The translations under genes were made by a program, and so were the position numbers. A stretch of DNA of 64,000 nucleotides. Origin: CAVVJA01 sp963801715 (GTDB taxonomy: Bacteria; Actinomycetota; Actinomycetes; Mycobacteriales; Jatrophihabitantaceae). Positions within the stretch are counted from its first letter, which is position 1; the number at the start of each line of letters is the position of its first letter. The notes beneath the pieces were generated by a model. The model saw only the letters and a program-made list of their open reading frames with translations, was not told where the DNA came from and searched no databases. This document shows, piece after piece, positions 1 to 8,072 of this stretch. Location of the stretch: positions 1-64,000 of the forward strand of contig CAWDGB010000008.1 in assembly GCA_963801715.1 (NCBI GenBank). The letters are read 5' to 3'.

Positions 1-1
1 G

Positions 2-604
2 GACGCGATCGCCGCCGCAATTGATCGAATAGTCGCGCATTTCGGCCGACTCGACGCAGCGCACAATAATGCCGGCACCGCCGGACCTTACCTGGCACTG
101 GATGACTACCCGGCCGACGAGTTCCTGCGGGTGCTGCAGGTCGATCTCATCGGCGTGTGGCATTGCATGCGGGCCGAGATCGCCCAGATGCGCCGCCAGA
201 GATCCGGAGCCATCGTCAACACCTCGTCGATGCTTGGGGCGGCCGCGATGCCGAACAACGGGCCGTGCGTTGCGGCCAAGCACGCAGTGAACGGTCTGAC
301 GCGCACCGCCGCGCTGGAACTAGGCACGGCAGGTATTCGGGTGAACGCATTGGCCCCGGGCGTGACGCGGACCGGGATGACATCCAGCGTGAGCGACGAG
401 CTGCTGCGTGCCGTGCCGTTGAGTCGCATGGCCGAGCCGGACGAGGTTGCGGCCGCCGCCGTGTGGCTGTGCTCGCCGCAAGCCTCCTACGTCACAGGCG
501 CGGTGCTCGTCGCCGACGGCGGCTGGCTGTCGCGTTACAGCAGGCCCTGCTCACGGGCCCGGATCACCGCATCGCCGCGGGATTCTGCGCCGAGCTTGCG
601 GTAG
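2..604 (+). CDS. Short-chain dehydrogenase/reductase, 5' truncated by the window edge
   Basis: About 200 residues of an SDR oxidoreductase; the N-terminal Rossmann glycine motif lies before the window. The NNAG motif (about codons 36-39), the catalytic-region Ser in NTSSM, the AP-G loop after the active site and the C-terminal GG-W end are all visible. The expected catalytic YxxxK reads C-V-A-A-K: codon 266-268 is TGC (Cys) where the family has TAC/TAT (Tyr), and Lys 278-280 is kept. By family knowledge the Tyr is the general acid/base, so activity is doubtful or altered. The last 70 bases overlap the 3' end of the convergent LuxR gene. The substrate cannot be read from sequence. Confidence 0.85.
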   Translation, partial: DAIAAAIDRIVAHFGRLDAAHNNAGTAGPYLALDDYPADEFLRVLQVDLIGVWHCMRAEIAQMRRQRSGAIVNTSSMLGAAAMPNNGPCVAAKHAVNGLTRTAALELGTAGIRVNALAPGVTRTGMTSSVSDELLRAVPLSRMAEPDEVAAAAVWLCSPQASYVTGAVLVADGGWLSRYSRPCSRARITASPRDSAPSLR

Positions 605-2766
605 ATGGCCCGCAGGTGGGTCTTGAGCGTGTTGGGCGTGACAAACAGAGTGCTGGCTAGCTGGCGTTGCGACATCGGTCCTGGGAGCAGCCGGACAATC
701 GCGTACTCCCGCTCCGTCAACGGATCGACAGCCCCTCTTGCCGGCTGGGCCGCCCGAGTAGCTCGCTGCTCGGTGGCCAGCCATCCACGCAGGACGGCCC
801 CAGGATCTTGGCACTGCTTGAGCACAGCCCTGGCCCGGGCCAGCCACCGATTCCCATCCTGATCACGCTCGCCTGACGGCGCGTAACAGCGGCTGATCAT
901 CGCCGCGGTGAGCAGCGCAGCGCCCAACTCAGCTCGACCGGCGCCACGCTCGGCCAGTTCGATCGCCGCACGGGCGGCAGGTAGGCCGTTTGCCCAGTGC
1001 GCCCGAGCGGCCGCAAGTCGAGCCTGGGCAAGCGCGGGAAACATGGCGACAAAGTGGGCATCGCTCAGCGTCCGCTTGACCTCGCTGTCCGCGACACGGA
1101 CCAGGGTCTCGGCCGAGGGCAAGTCACCCCGCTCCACCGCCAGCAAGGCAAGGCAGCCCACGGCATAGATATAGGCCAGCCGATTCTCGCCGCGCCGCGC
1201 GGCTTCCGCGGCATCGCGTAGTTGTGTTGACGACAGCTCAGCGTCGCCAAGCCAGAGCGCGGATATCCCGGTGACCAGACTATGCACCGTCGCCAGGAAC
1301 GGCTCTTCCGCCGGGCGGCGAATAGCGCGCAGCAGACCGACTGCAGCGCCGATGTCCCCGGCCTTGTAGGTGTGTAGCGCCCGCAGCAGCTGCAGATGGA
1401 CGTCCGGCCCCACACTGCGCTCGGCCGCAGCCAGCGCGGCCGACGCATCATCAAGTCGCCCGGCATCCATCGCCAGCCACACCCGTGCCACCGAGAGTTG
1501 CACGTTGCCGGCGACGACTTCCGCGGGCAGCGCGTCTAGCCACATTTGCACGGTGCGTATCTGCCCGGCGTTGAAATGTTGCTGCCAACCCTGCGCCACC
1601 AGCTCGGCGACCAGTTCGGTGTCCGCCGACTCGAGCGCATGGCCGATCGCCTCCGCGAGGTCGCCTGCCGCGGCGAACCACATTGCCGCCCGACGATGCA
1701 GCACCGGCGGTTGCTCTGGCAGCGTTCGAGCCAGTTCGTGACGCAAGATGCCGCGGAACAGATGGTGGTATCGAAACCACGCGTTCGCATCATCGAGCGG
1801 TGTCAGGAACAAATTGGCACGGTAGATCTCGTCGAGTAATTCTGCGCTGTCGTTGCGCTCGGTAAGGGCGCCGCACAACGACGCGCACAGCCGGTTCAAC
1901 ACCGACGTCTGCAGGAGGAAGTCACGGATGTGCTGCGGCTGGTTTTGCAGCACCTCCTCCCCCAGATAGTCGACGACATGCCGATCAGCGCCGGTAAAAC
2001 GCTCGATGAACCCCGAGCGGTCAGTACGGTCAGTCAACCGCAGTGCCGCGAGCTGGAGACCGGCAGCCCAGCCCTCGGTGCGCTGAACAAGACGCAGCAC
2101 ATCTTGCGAGGAAAGCATCAGACGGAGCGTGCCATTCAGCAGGGCGGCGCCCTCCTCGACCGTAAAGCGCAACTGATCGGCGCGCACCTCGACAAGGTCG
2201 CCTCGTACCCGCAGCCGGCTCAACGGCAACGCTGGATCCGCTCGGGTAATCAGCACAAGGTGCAGCTGGGGCGGCCCGCGATTGAGCAGCACTGCAAGCG
2301 AGTCGTGGACTTCTGGATTGTTGACCAGGTGGTAGTCGTCCAGGACTACGTGCAAGTCGTCAGACGACGCCGCGAGGTCGTTGATGAAGCTCGGCAGCAC
2401 ATCGCGGAACACATCGGCACCGGCACCGTCAAGGCGGCGTAGGGCAGTTGTCCCAACCTCGTGGCTGGCCTGATTAGCCGCAAGAAGCAGGTAGCGCCAG
2501 AACCTCTTCACGTCGTTGTCGCCGGCGTCCAGGGACACCCAACCGGCAGTGATGTCGTCATTGCGTAGCCATTCCGCCACGACTGTGGTCTTGCCCCAGC
2601 CAGCTGGGGCGACGACAAGGGTCAGCGGCACCCGCAGGCCGGCACGCAGCCGGCCGTGCAGCCGTTCGCGGGAGACTCGCTGATGGCGCGGACTCGGGGC
2701 GAACAGCTTGGTCGCGATAACGACCTCTGGCGTACGAACTGTCACCTCGGCGCTCCCCCTGGACAC
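535..2766 (-). CDS. Large ATP-binding LuxR-family (MalT/LAL-type) transcriptional regulator
   Basis: A 743-residue protein with an N-terminal STAND-type P-loop (APAGWGKTT, residues 53-61), a Walker-B-like hhhDD stretch near 140-145, a long alpha-helical TPR-like middle region, and a C-terminal LuxR helix-turn-helix starting near residue 680 (LTEREYAIVRLL, then LFVTPNTLKTHL). Family members bind ATP and an inducer and activate catabolic or secondary-metabolite genes. It is transcribed away from carbonic anhydrase and towards the SDR, with convergent overlap, so its target is not evident from context. No start better than ATG 2766 was found. Confidence 0.9.
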   Translation of the reverse strand: MSRGSAEVTVRTPEVVIATKLFAPSPRHQRVSRERLHGRLRAGLRVPLTLVVAPAGWGKTTVVAEWLRNDDITAGWVSLDAGDNDVKRFWRYLLLAANQASHEVGTTALRRLDGAGADVFRDVLPSFINDLAASSDDLHVVLDDYHLVNNPEVHDSLAVLLNRGPPQLHLVLITRADPALPLSRLRVRGDLVEVRADQLRFTVEEGAALLNGTLRLMLSSQDVLRLVQRTEGWAAGLQLAALRLTDRTDRSGFIERFTGADRHVVDYLGEEVLQNQPQHIRDFLLQTSVLNRLCASLCGALTERNDSAELLDEIYRANLFLTPLDDANAWFRYHHLFRGILRHELARTLPEQPPVLHRRAAMWFAAAGDLAEAIGHALESADTELVAELVAQGWQQHFNAGQIRTVQMWLDALPAEVVAGNVQLSVARVWLAMDAGRLDDASAALAAAERSVGPDVHLQLLRALHTYKAGDIGAAVGLLRAIRRPAEEPFLATVHSLVTGISALWLGDAELSSTQLRDAAEAARRGENRLAYIYAVGCLALLAVERGDLPSAETLVRVADSEVKRTLSDAHFVAMFPALAQARLAAARAHWANGLPAARAAIELAERGAGRAELGAALLTAAMISRCYAPSGERDQDGNRWLARARAVLKQCQDPGAVLRGWLATEQRATRAAQPARGAVDPLTEREYAIVRLLPGPMSQRQLASTLFVTPNTLKTHLRAIYRKLGAESRGDAVIRAREQGLL

Positions 2767-3134
2767 CGGCCCCGGACCTGACTGTAACGCCAGGCGCCCG
2801 CACTGGGACCAAGCTTGGCGGACGATAAATCCCGCCGCCCGCTCGCCTCACCGGCGACGCGCAACGTCCCGATCGGGGCCGCTCAGGATCCCTGTCGCCT
2901 AGAAGGTCGCGCCGACCGACCATTCTCGGCTACCGCGGTCTGGCCATACTGCTTCGGTAGCAGGCAAGAGGGCGCCATGCTCGACCCGCGAGCAGAGCCG
3001 ACTCCCGTCCTCCGGCGTCGATAGAAATCCGTGGGTCGCCGACGGTATTCAATGCTTATGATCTTGTACTAGTCCGGTGTGTCAGCCGGACATAATTCGG
3101 GGATGGTCGCAACGAGGCGGGTTGTACGGTTGCG
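2767..3134. other. Intergenic region without a supportable gene
   Basis: About 370 bases between the LuxR start and the end of carbonic anhydrase. Only short non-homologous frames are present. A perfect 6-bp inverted repeat GTCCGG/CCGGAC with an 8-base loop (3072-3091) lies 44 bases beyond the carbonic anhydrase stop and may be part of a terminator, though no T-tract follows. Confidence 0.5.
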
Positions 3135-3719
3135 TCACGCGGGCCGCGGTTCTCCGGCCTTTGTCGCCTCGGAGATCTCATTCAGCCGGCCCGTCGTTAC
3201 GTCATAGACATAGCCGTAGATCGGTATCCGGCCTGGGACAAGCGGATGCGCACGGATCCGGGCCACGTCATCGACGACGCTCTGCTCAAGGTCGGCGATG
3301 GTGAGCCAGTCGATGTAGTCGGCCTCGGCTGATCCGGGCCCGGGACCGATGTCGGTAAAGCCATCCGGACCGAGCTGCGCCGTCTCGAGGCTGCTGGCGA
3401 GCAGGCCTCGCATCACCCCGTCGGTGAAGTACTCCATGCCGCAGTTTGTGTGGTGAACGACGAACCACTCATTGGTGCCGAGAAGTTTGTAGGAAATCAC
3501 CAGAGAACGGATCGCGTCGTCGCTCGCCCGCCCGCCGGCGTTACGGATGACGTGGGCATCGCCCTCGGCCAGGCCGGCGTATTTCGCCGGGTCGAGCCTC
3601 GCGTCCATGCAGGTCAGGATCGCGAGGTGCCGGGCCGGTGGGAGCGCGAGCTCGGACTTGGCGCCGAACGAGGCCGCGTAATCCCGGTTCGCCCCCAGTA
3701 CTTCATCACGAATGGCCAT
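3135..3719 (-). CDS. Beta-class carbonic anhydrase
   Basis: A 194-residue cytosolic zinc enzyme interconverting CO2 and bicarbonate. Zinc ligands and the catalytic dyad are visible: Cys37 with Asp39/Arg41 in CMDAR, then His90 and Cys93 in HHTNCGM. The length and the RNAGGRASDDAIRS segment fit the short mycobacterial-type beta class. The start ATG at 3719 is preceded by GAAGGAGA with good spacing. It stands alone, with about 300 bases of empty sequence upstream. Confidence 0.92.
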   Translation of the reverse strand: MAIRDEVLGANRDYAASFGAKSELALPPARHLAILTCMDARLDPAKYAGLAEGDAHVIRNAGGRASDDAIRSLVISYKLLGTNEWFVVHHTNCGMEYFTDGVMRGLLASSLETAQLGPDGFTDIGPGPGSAEADYIDWLTIADLEQSVVDDVARIRAHPLVPGRIPIYGYVYDVTTGRLNEISEATKAGEPRPA

Positions 3720-4015
3720 CTGCGCATCTCCTTCGGTCAGGCCCGGCAGTAGGGCTCGTCACGGCGAACACTGGAGCGACCGAACGAACCTGAAAGCAAT
3801 TTCTACCGTAACAATAGAGATTTAGCACACCGTGGCAGCGCCGGACAGCGCTACCAACTATGCGACGTCAACGAAACACCCGCGACCGCAGACCAAGCCC
3901 GCACGATCATCGCCGAGCAATGGTTGACGTCTGGGTTGTGGATGGTAGTCGCGGCGACGCCGTCGGTCCATCCACTAGGCGGCGAGGGCTGTTCCTTCCG
4001 TCGCCGGCGCTGTTG

Positions 4016-4609
4016 CTAGCTAGCGGTGTGTACCGGATACCGCAGATGCGTGACAGCCTCACCGGCCACCACGCTCGGATCGCCCAATGCCACGGGCGTG
4101 TCTGCGAGGCGGTCGAACAGTCGGACACCCTTACCGAGCAAGACTGCGGCGAGATCGATGTGAAGCTCGTCGAGGAGTCCGGCGTTCAGACACTGCTGGA
4201 TCGTGTCAGCGCCATGGATGCCGACCGACTTGTCGCCAGCGGCCGCTTTGGCCTGCGCGACAGCAGTTTCCACGCCGTCGGTGACGAAATGCACGCTCGA
4301 GTCGAGTGGCCACCCGTCGGGAACATGATGGGTGACGACGAAGGTGGGCACTCCAAAGGGATGCTGCCCACCCCAGGCGTGGGCGGCATCACAGGTACGC
4401 CGCCCGGTGAGCATCGCGCCGATCTCCTCTTGTAACGCGTGCATATGCGCAGCGCTCGGCGCGGAGACGTGAAACACGAATTCCGACTTCGCGGTCGGCA
4501 CGTCGACCCCGCCCGCCCCATACCAGCGGAAGACCTCCTCGACCCCGTCCGCGGGATCGGCGACGAAGCCGTCCAGCGACATCGACATGATCGCGACTAC
4601 CTTGGCCAT
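4016..4609 (-). CDS. RibD C-terminal / dihydrofolate-reductase-fold protein
   Basis: A 197-residue protein beginning with a typical hhhhSLDGFVAD strand-turn, followed by LTGRRTCD, VGIHGADT and the C-terminal LLDELHIDLAAVLLGKG-type segment of the RibD_C family. Such proteins bind NADPH and are presumed reductases; most have unknown substrates. I chose ATG 4609 over an upstream in-frame start because AGGGAG sits just before it and the family begins directly with the first beta strand. A second, divergent family member lies at 6544-7107. Confidence 0.85.
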   Translation of the reverse strand: MAKVVAIMSMSLDGFVADPADGVEEVFRWYGAGGVDVPTAKSEFVFHVSAPSAAHMHALQEEIGAMLTGRRTCDAAHAWGGQHPFGVPTFVVTHHVPDGWPLDSSVHFVTDGVETAVAQAKAAAGDKSVGIHGADTIQQCLNAGLLDELHIDLAAVLLGKGVRLFDRLADTPVALGDPSVVAGEAVTHLRYPVHTAS

Positions 4610-5074
4610 GACGGCTCCCTGTCCTTTTTGGTGACGTGCGGCGCTGCGACGGCGGGGGGGTCCGGCGGCTCTCCGCATGTATTGATAGGACGAAGCGGTC
4701 CAGCAGAAATCATCGGCGCCAGCGCACCCGCGATCGGACCGACTGGCAATCAGACGAACCGACGATCATCGGCAACAGGTGCGTATGACCCCTTGATCGG
4801 TGCGGCGCCATGCCGCCAGGCAGCGAATTTGCGAGTCTCACTGCCACCAGAGCGGATCGAGCTCGGCAACGACGGCCGAGGTGGAGAGCGGGGCGTCGCT
4901 GGGGCGCGCATCTGCCGAATCAGCCACCGCTGACCGTCCCGCAGGGTCAGATCTCGAAGATGCACTTCTACGACGACTACGTCTTCACCGTGTTGCACGC
5001 CCGGGATCTCCTGCTGACGGCATAAGTCGGGTTTGCGGGTCACTCGCTCGGCGCAACAGCACGCGAGCTCCGGC
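4610..5074. other. Intergenic region, mostly without a supportable gene
   Basis: About 465 bases between two leftward genes. The only protein-like signal is a roughly 20-residue stretch ending at 5025, listed separately as a possible CorA remnant. I see no promoter or RNA gene I can defend. Confidence 0.45.
4957..5025 (+). pseudogene. Possible remnant of a CorA-like magnesium transporter
   Basis: In one forward frame the stretch ISKMHFYDDYVFTVLHA, followed shortly by a stop, resembles the segment of CorA-type transporters where a Lys/Arg-containing turn precedes YDDYLF-VL. The sequence before it in the same frame is Arg-rich and non-homologous, and no transmembrane GMN region follows. This is a short-motif resemblance only and could be chance. 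Confidence 0.22.
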
Positions 5075-6049
5075 TCAGATTGTGATGACGACTTTGCCTC
5101 GCCCATGCCCCTCGTCGGCGTCGCTAAGGACGTTCGCTGCCTCGCGCAGCGGGCAGCTGTTGCTGATGACCGGTGTCAGCTTGCCGGCTTCGGCCAACTC
5201 CTTCAGCACGATCAGGGCTTGGCGACGCGCGGTTGCGGTCAGCGGGCGCAGCCGCTGTGGCACGACGACGGAGAGCAGGGTCGCGCGCAGGATCTGCCGT
5301 TCGAACCCGCCAGTCCACTTCCCGCCACCCTCGCCACCAACGATCACGAGCGTGCCGCGGGCGGTGAGGGCCCGGCGGAGATGGGTTAGCGAACGTCGGC
5401 CCGCCGTGTCGAGGATCAGATCGTAGCTGCGTCCCCCGTCGACGGGGTCCTCGCGGGTGTAGTCGATCACGTGGTCCGCGCCGATGGACTGGACCAGCCC
5501 GATCGCGTCCGTCCGGCACACGCCGGTGACCTCGGCGCCGAACGCCTTCGCAAGTTGCACCGCGAACGTGCCCACGCCGCCCGACGCGCCGATGATCAGC
5601 ACCGACTGCCCCGCCTGGATCCGACCGACGTCGCGCAGACCCTGAAGGGCCGTACACCCGGACGTCGGCAGGACCGCCGCCTGCTCCAGGGTGAGATTTC
5701 CCGGCTTGGCCGCCACCCGGTCGGCTCGAGCGCACGCGTACTCGGCGAACGATCCGGCGCAGGTGCCGAACAGCTCATCCCCAACCCGAACCTGCCTGAC
5801 ATCTTTGCCGACTGTCTCCACGACGCCGGCGAAATCCGAGCCCAGGATTGGATTCTTCGGGGTACGCAGCCCGAAGCCCATGATCCTGACCAGGTACGGC
5901 AGGCCGGTCATCAGATGCCACACCTCGGGGCCGGCGCCGGCTGCGTGCACCCGGATCAGCACCTCGTTGTCTGCGGCGACCGGCCTGTCCACGTCGGCGA
6001 ACTCGAGCACCTCCGCAGAACCGTAGACAGAGCGAGTTATCGCTTTCAT
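5075..6049 (-). CDS. MDR-family NADPH:quinone reductase-like zinc-independent oxidoreductase
   Basis: A 324-residue medium-chain dehydrogenase/reductase. It has the GroES-like N-terminal half (LGSDFAGVVETVG), the nucleotide-binding GASGGVGTFAVQLAKAFGA segment, and the C-terminal DEGHGRGKVVI end typical of quinone-oxidoreductase-like MDRs. The zinc-binding Cys/His set of alcohol dehydrogenases is absent. ATG 6049 follows AGGAGTTGCG at SD spacing; an upstream in-frame start would add 40 unrelated residues. The substrate is unknown. Confidence 0.88.
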   Translation of the reverse strand: MKAITRSVYGSAEVLEFADVDRPVAADNEVLIRVHAAGAGPEVWHLMTGLPYLVRIMGFGLRTPKNPILGSDFAGVVETVGKDVRQVRVGDELFGTCAGSFAEYACARADRVAAKPGNLTLEQAAVLPTSGCTALQGLRDVGRIQAGQSVLIIGASGGVGTFAVQLAKAFGAEVTGVCRTDAIGLVQSIGADHVIDYTREDPVDGGRSYDLILDTAGRRSLTHLRRALTARGTLVIVGGEGGGKWTGGFERQILRATLLSVVVPQRLRPLTATARRQALIVLKELAEAGKLTPVISNSCPLREAANVLSDADEGHGRGKVVITI

Positions 6050-6543
6050 CGCAACTCCTGCCCGCGCCCACCCGCTGGTGTCTGCCGTGCATGTGCTCCA
6101 AGCCGCCAGCTTGCCATGCCGCGCACACAGCCTGGTTGTGCCACCGGACCGGACACCCGCACCAACCACCCCAGCGATCCCACACCACGCACACCTGCGA
6201 GGTAACGCAGCGGACTAGGCCTGTCCTTCGTCTAGGGAGGTGCTATTTGCCAGGTCTGGATCGTCACCCGGGTAGACATCGATGACGGCCTGCGCGGTGC
6301 GGAGGTCATGTCACTCGTACGCGGCATCGAGTCGGGTCTGAAGCACGAAGCAGAAGAGGTCTACCGAGTCGACGTCGTTGCCATCGGCGGAGCATAAGCT
6401 GAACAATTCGCGAGGTTGCGTGATAGCGCGCGCGGACGATTCGCTCGGGGCTGATCCGTCCCGCAGGCTTTCGTGGCGGGTTCCGATGAGTTTTCGCACG
6501 CCGGTCCGTCCTACCAGCATTCAGTCGCACCAAGGAGGGTGTC
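6050..6543. other. Intergenic region with one short coding-like remnant
   Basis: About 490 bases between divergent genes. Apart from the 50-codon frame at 6245-6397 nothing is recognisable. The AAGGAGG at 6532-6538 belongs to the next gene. Confidence 0.4.
6245..6397 (+). pseudogene. Coding-like 50-codon remnant of unknown family
   Basis: After an in-frame TAG (6233) and a GGGAGG-like element, an uninterrupted frame encodes a balanced amphipathic sequence (WIVTRVDIDDGLRGAEV, later KHEAEEVYRVDVVAIGG) that looks like the C-terminal end of a real protein rather than a shadow frame. It has no ATG/GTG/TTG start in a sensible place, the first ATG being at 6308. I infer a leftover 3' end of a deleted gene; the family is not identified. 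Confidence 0.3.
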
Positions 6544-7107
6544 ATGGGCCGGATTGTGGTGACCGAATTCATCTCGCTGGACGGGGTTATCGAAGCACCG
6601 GGTGGCGGGGAGGATTACAAGTACGGTGGGTGGACGTTCGAGATCGACCGTGGTGATGAGGGCAACCAGTTCAAACTGGAGGAGACGATGCGGTCGGCCG
6701 CGTTGTTGCTCGGCCGGCGGACCTACGAGGGGTTCGCGGCGGCGTGGCCCGAGCGCGACGGCGAGTTCGCCGACAAGTTCAACACGATGCCGAAGTACGT
6801 TGTGTCCTCGACGCTACGCGAGCCGGAGTGGACCAACTCGACGGTGCTGTCCGGCGAGGTGGTCGCCGAGATCACGAAGCTGAAGAGGGAACAGGACGGC
6901 GACATTGTCGTGCACGGCAGCGCCCAGCTGACGCAGTCGCTGATCGACAACGACCTCGTCGACGAGCTGCGGCTGATGGTCTTTCCGGTCGTACTTGGTA
7001 CCGGCAAACGGCTGTTCGGCGAGACCACCGACAAGAAGCGGCTGCAGCTGTCCTCATCAACCGTGGTCGGTGAGGGCGTCGCCATCCAGGTCTACACGCG
7101 CCCCTGA
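6544..7107 (+). CDS. RibD C-terminal / dihydrofolate-reductase-fold protein
   Basis: A 187-residue protein starting MGRIVVTEFISLDGVIEAP, with LLLGRRTYEGFAAAWP, DIVVHGSAQLTQSLIDND and the DELRLMVFPVVLGTGKRLF block that defines the RibD_C/DHFR-like family. A presumed NAD(P)H-dependent reductase of unknown substrate. A strong AAGGAGG lies 6 bases before ATG. The DUF899 gene follows after 35 bases on the same strand with its own strong SD, so the two are probably one transcript. Confidence 0.9.
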   Translation: MGRIVVTEFISLDGVIEAPGGGEDYKYGGWTFEIDRGDEGNQFKLEETMRSAALLLGRRTYEGFAAAWPERDGEFADKFNTMPKYVVSSTLREPEWTNSTVLSGEVVAEITKLKREQDGDIVVHGSAQLTQSLIDNDLVDELRLMVFPVVLGTGKRLFGETTDKKRLQLSSSTVVGEGVAIQVYTRP

Positions 7108-7142
7108 ACCCGTCGAGACCTGCACTGAAGGAGGAACCGCGA

Positions 7143-7850
7143 ATGAAGACCCCCCCGATCGTGTCCCGGGCTGAGTGGGATGAGGCTCGGGAGCGATTGC
7201 TGGTGAAGGAGAAGGAACTCACCCGGGCGCGCGACGCCATGGCGGCCCAACGCCGGCGCATGCCATGGATGGCCGTGCAGAAGGACTACCGCTTCGACGG
7301 GCCTAACGGGCCGGTGAGCCTGCTCGACCTCTTCGAGGGCCGACGCCAGCTGATCGTCTACCGCGCCTTCTACGGGCCGGAGGTCACCACCTACGCCGAG
7401 GGCGGCGCCTACCCCGAGCGGGCCTGCGTGGGCTGCTCACTCGTGGCCGACCAGGTAGCGAATCCGGCCCACCTGAATGCGCGCGACACCTCTCTCGCGT
7501 TCGTATCGAGCGCGCCGCAGGCGCACATCGAGGGACTGAAGTCGCGGATGGGCTGGCAGTTGATCCCGTGGTACACGCTGACCGACGACTTCGATGCCGA
7601 CTTCGGCGTGGCCGAGTGGCACGGCACCAACGCCTTCATCCGCGACGACGATCGGGTGTTTCGCACCTACTTCGTCGACAGCCGCGGCGACGAGGCGATG
7701 GGCAGCACTTGGAGCTACCTCGACATCACCGCGCTCGGTCGCCAGGAGCAGTGGGAGGACTCGCCCGAGGGCTACCCCCAGACCCCGCCATACCAGTGGT
7801 GGAACTACCACGACGCATACGAGCCGCGGGCCTCATCCCGCACGTCGTAG
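7143..7850 (+). CDS. DUF899 family thioredoxin-fold protein
   Basis: A 235-residue protein of the DUF899 family (thioredoxin-like, distant from AhpC/TSA). Visible family features are the N-terminal SRAEWDEARERLLVKEKEL helix, LLDLFEGRRQLIVY, the CVGCS motif, and the C-terminal aromatic end with QWWNYHD. The family's biochemical role is not established; a redox function is inferred from the fold and the Cys pair. AAGGAGGAACC precedes ATG 7143. Confidence 0.88.
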   Translation: MKTPPIVSRAEWDEARERLLVKEKELTRARDAMAAQRRRMPWMAVQKDYRFDGPNGPVSLLDLFEGRRQLIVYRAFYGPEVTTYAEGGAYPERACVGCSLVADQVANPAHLNARDTSLAFVSSAPQAHIEGLKSRMGWQLIPWYTLTDDFDADFGVAEWHGTNAFIRDDDRVFRTYFVDSRGDEAMGSTWSYLDITALGRQEQWEDSPEGYPQTPPYQWWNYHDAYEPRASSRTS

Positions 7851-8022
7851 GCGTGCCGACCGAACCGCGCTGCGGCCGCCGCGCGGTGAGCTACGGCCCA
7901 ACTCAATACGGCCCTGCCGACGCGGCGATGTCGGAGCGCCCGTGCTGCACGACGCGATTGACGGGCGCGCATGGGGTCTTGTGGAGTCCGCCTCGCCGTG
8001 AAATGGTGAGGATGTCCGAGTT

Positions 8023-8042
8023 GTCGGATTACCGTGTCCGAC
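8023..8042 (+). promoter_or_regulatory. Candidate operator upstream of the GH15 gene
   Basis: Perfect inverted repeat GTCGGA-N8-TCCGAC, with a third TCCGA half-site at 8014-8018. It lies 31-60 bases before the GH15 start, where a repressor would overlap the promoter. No regulator gene is adjacent. Confidence 0.35.
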
Positions 8043-8072
8043 GTGGTCTCGAGGTGCACCGCGGAGGTCCAC

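Noticed and set aside
3072..3091. GTCCGG/CCGGAC stem as an intrinsic terminator for carbonic anhydrase
   Set aside because: Stem of only 6 bp and no T-tract; mentioned in the gap note but not called.
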